From positions 62,001 to 126,000 of the forward strand of contig PERY01000004.1 in assembly GCA_002929055.1 (NCBI GenBank): DNA of 64,000 bases, given 5' to 3'. A program made the translations under genes and the position numbers. This DNA comes from Methylocystis sp. (GTDB lineage Bacteria > Pseudomonadota > Alphaproteobacteria > Rhizobiales > Beijerinckiaceae). The notes below the pieces were generated by a model, which was given only the letters and a program-made list of their open reading frames with translations, did not search any database and had not been told where the DNA came from. Positions 62,842-64,000 of the stretch are shown here, one piece after another. The stretch's first letter is position 1; each line of letters opens with the position of its first letter.

Positions 62842-63718
62842 GCGTCGCCCCCCGGCCGCCGAACGAATTGCGCGGCTCGTCGCTTGCGCCGCTGCCCCTC
62901 TCGTCGCTCATAGGTTGTGAAGGCTGCGTCTGGCTGATCCGAATGTCGTCGCAGTCCAGCGCAAGCCCCTGCTGGTTGAGCGCGTCCGCAAGCTTGTCCC
63001 TCGCTTCGCCGAGCAAAGCCGCCGTCGCGGGCGTCTGCGCGTCGATCTCGATTTCAACCTGGTTTCTCGTCATGCGCATCCTGATCGTAAGCGCGCCGAG
63101 CGCCTCCGGTTCGATCTGGAGATGCAGGATTTTGACGGGTGCTCGGTTCTGCGGCGCTTCGCTTCGAACCCGCGCAATCTCTTCAGCTTGCGTGTGTGAC
63201 GAAATCGACGGCGCGAGCGCATGGGTGATCGCGGCGGGAAGATAAGTTTCCAGCGACTTGACGTGCACGACCTCAGGAGCCGCTTCCCTTTCGCCGGCGA
63301 CCTGCACAGCCGGCGAAGCAACCTCGGTCGCCATCCGCAAGCGTGCGCCGGTCACGGCCAGTTCTACTGGATTCTCCGACGCGGCGTTGTCCTTCTGATC
63401 GAGGTGAACGTGCGCTATGCCCGTTGCCGGGAGCATGAACCCGGGCTTCGACGCAGGAGCCTCGTTAGCTGGCTGCTGGGAAGCCTTTGCGAGAGGGAAT
63501 ATGCACACCGTCACCGGCGTAGCTTGTTGCGAGCTTTCCGGGTCGGCCGGCGGGGCGTCGGCGTCTTGCTGAGCGCCGCCGCGTCTGTCCTTTGAAGTCT
63601 GTGTCAGCGCCGCCATGAAATCCCGTGTGATCTCCGGCGACGCGGCTAACGAAGGCGCCAGTTGCTCGATTTCTGGAAGTAGGATGCTGAGGCGCGCCGC
63701 CCAATCTATCATTTTCAT
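62738..63718 (-). CDS. fliK: flagellar hook-length control protein FliK-like
   Basis: A 326-residue protein with a long, low-complexity N-terminal part and a FliK C-terminal domain at about residues 195-265 (ILHLQIEPEALGALTIRMRM, VEIEIDAQTPATAALLGEAR and LADALNQQGLAL). FliK measures hook length and triggers FlhB to switch export. The last 35 or so residues come from the region shared with the transglycosylase gene and are not conserved-looking. The ATG overlaps the upstream stop (ATGA). Confidence 0.85.
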   Translation of the reverse strand: MKMIDWAARLSILLPEIEQLAPSLAASPEITRDFMAALTQTSKDRRGGAQQDADAPPADPESSQQATPVTVCIFPLAKASQQPANEAPASKPGFMLPATGIAHVHLDQKDNAASENPVELAVTGARLRMATEVASPAVQVAGEREAAPEVVHVKSLETYLPAAITHALAPSISSHTQAEEIARVRSEAPQNRAPVKILHLQIEPEALGALTIRMRMTRNQVEIEIDAQTPATAALLGEARDKLADALNQQGLALDCDDIRISQTQPSQPMSDERGSGASDEPRNSFGGRGATHEERSGRRNQGGAAPGDPPRCEVRAPSPSAGVFL

Positions 63719-64000
63719 CTTCCATCCGCGCGTTTCAGCAGGGCGTCGCTTTCGTCGAGCGCCCGCTTGGCATGAGCGAATATGGGAAGAGCCCCTCCAA
63801 CGGAGTCGTCTTGTTGAGCGGCGGAAGGCGACGCAATTCGCTTCAGCGCGCTCGAGGCGATGGCGGCGAGGCGCCGGTCTTCCGCGCCCAAAGATGCGGC
63901 CCGCGAGGTAAGGAGATCGGGCGGATCAGGGGCGTTGGTCAGAAGATCGATGGTAGCCTGATAGAATTCCGCGCGTTGCCGCGAAATCCGGTCCGTCGCC
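63715..64000 (-). CDS. unknown protein of the flagellar cluster, C-terminal part (runs off the window)
   Basis: The last 94 residues of a gene whose start is beyond the right edge. The visible part is helical and polar (RQRAEFYQATIDLLTNAPDP, AAIASSALKRIASP, FAHAKRALDESDALLKRA). Its stop overlaps the fliK start by four bases, so it is part of the same operon. In Rhizobiales motC or other motor genes precede the fliK-like gene, but the sequence seen does not allow a call. Confidence 0.7.
   Translation of the reverse strand, partial: ATDRISRQRAEFYQATIDLLTNAPDPPDLLTSRAASLGAEDRRLAAIASSALKRIASPSAAQQDDSVGGALPIFAHAKRALDESDALLKRADGR

Overview
The window is about 64 kb of high-GC chromosomal DNA from an alphaproteobacterium, most likely of the order Hyphomicrobiales (Rhizobiales). 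This rests on the RpoB/RpoC sequences, a rhizobial-type flagellar gene set (flgBC-fliE-flgGAI; flhB-fliG-fliN-fliM-motA), a polyhydroxybutyrate locus with phaR divergent from phaA-phaB, and dispersed palindromic repeats of kinds common in that order. A methylotroph of the Methylocystaceae/Beijerinckiaceae type would fit, but no methane or methanol oxidation gene is present to prove it. Coding density is high, and several junctions use ATGA/GTGA start-stop overlaps.

Layout. 1-3.2 kb: end of a DUF2380/DUF3280-like gene, a phosphotransacetylase-family enzyme and a large unknown membrane protein. 3.3-7.3 kb: pheS-pheT, split by a mirrored pair of hairpin repeats, then a small exported protein. 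7.3-17.5 kb: long leader, rplJ-rplL-rpoB-rpoC and a strong terminator; the usual neighbours rplK-rplA and rpsL-rpsG-fusA-tuf are absent. 17.5-21.7 kb: DedA, YidD, an unknown anchored protein, a small DnaA-domain-IV-like protein coupled to a DUF6456 protein, and SufE. 21.8-24.3 kb: an AT-richer type II restriction-modification island (probable endonuclease, m5C methyltransferase, Vsr). 24.4-32.5 kb: LemA, serine acetyltransferase, an enoyl-CoA hydratase relative, a membrane acyltransferase followed by an SGNH hydrolase, an RluA-type pseudouridine synthase, and a TldD/PmbA protease pair. 32.5-35.6 kb: an NMT1-type ABC importer operon, a histidine/tyrosine-rich secreted protein and a relic of a duplicated permease gene. 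35.6-40.1 kb: L,D-transpeptidase, YchF, and an SbmA/BacA-like transmembrane protein.

40-44.6 kb: the PHB genes phaR | phaA-phaB, then a flippase-like (LPG-synthase TM) gene broken by an IS630-type element; joining the flanks at the TA target restores the frame. 44.7-49.6 kb: a membrane protein, a MarR regulator with a near-consensus promoter, a QueG-like iron-sulfur/SCP2 fusion protein, and an EF-G-like GTPase lacking the catalytic histidine. 49.7-54.3 kb: rph-rdgB, an aldehyde dehydrogenase with its DUF779 partner, mscL, and a DNA-methylguanine methyltransferase reading frame with no normal start codon. 54.3-64 kb: flagellar rod, L/P-ring, export, C-ring and stator genes in two convergent groups, with a lytic transglycosylase and FliK; the last gene runs off the right edge.

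Much of the window is housekeeping. The points most worth following are the restriction-modification island, the IS630 disruption, the start-less methyltransferase, the permease relic beside the His-rich gene, the covarying hairpin pair inside pheST, the MarR/QueG-SCP2 unit, and the PGS-type EF-G paralogue.
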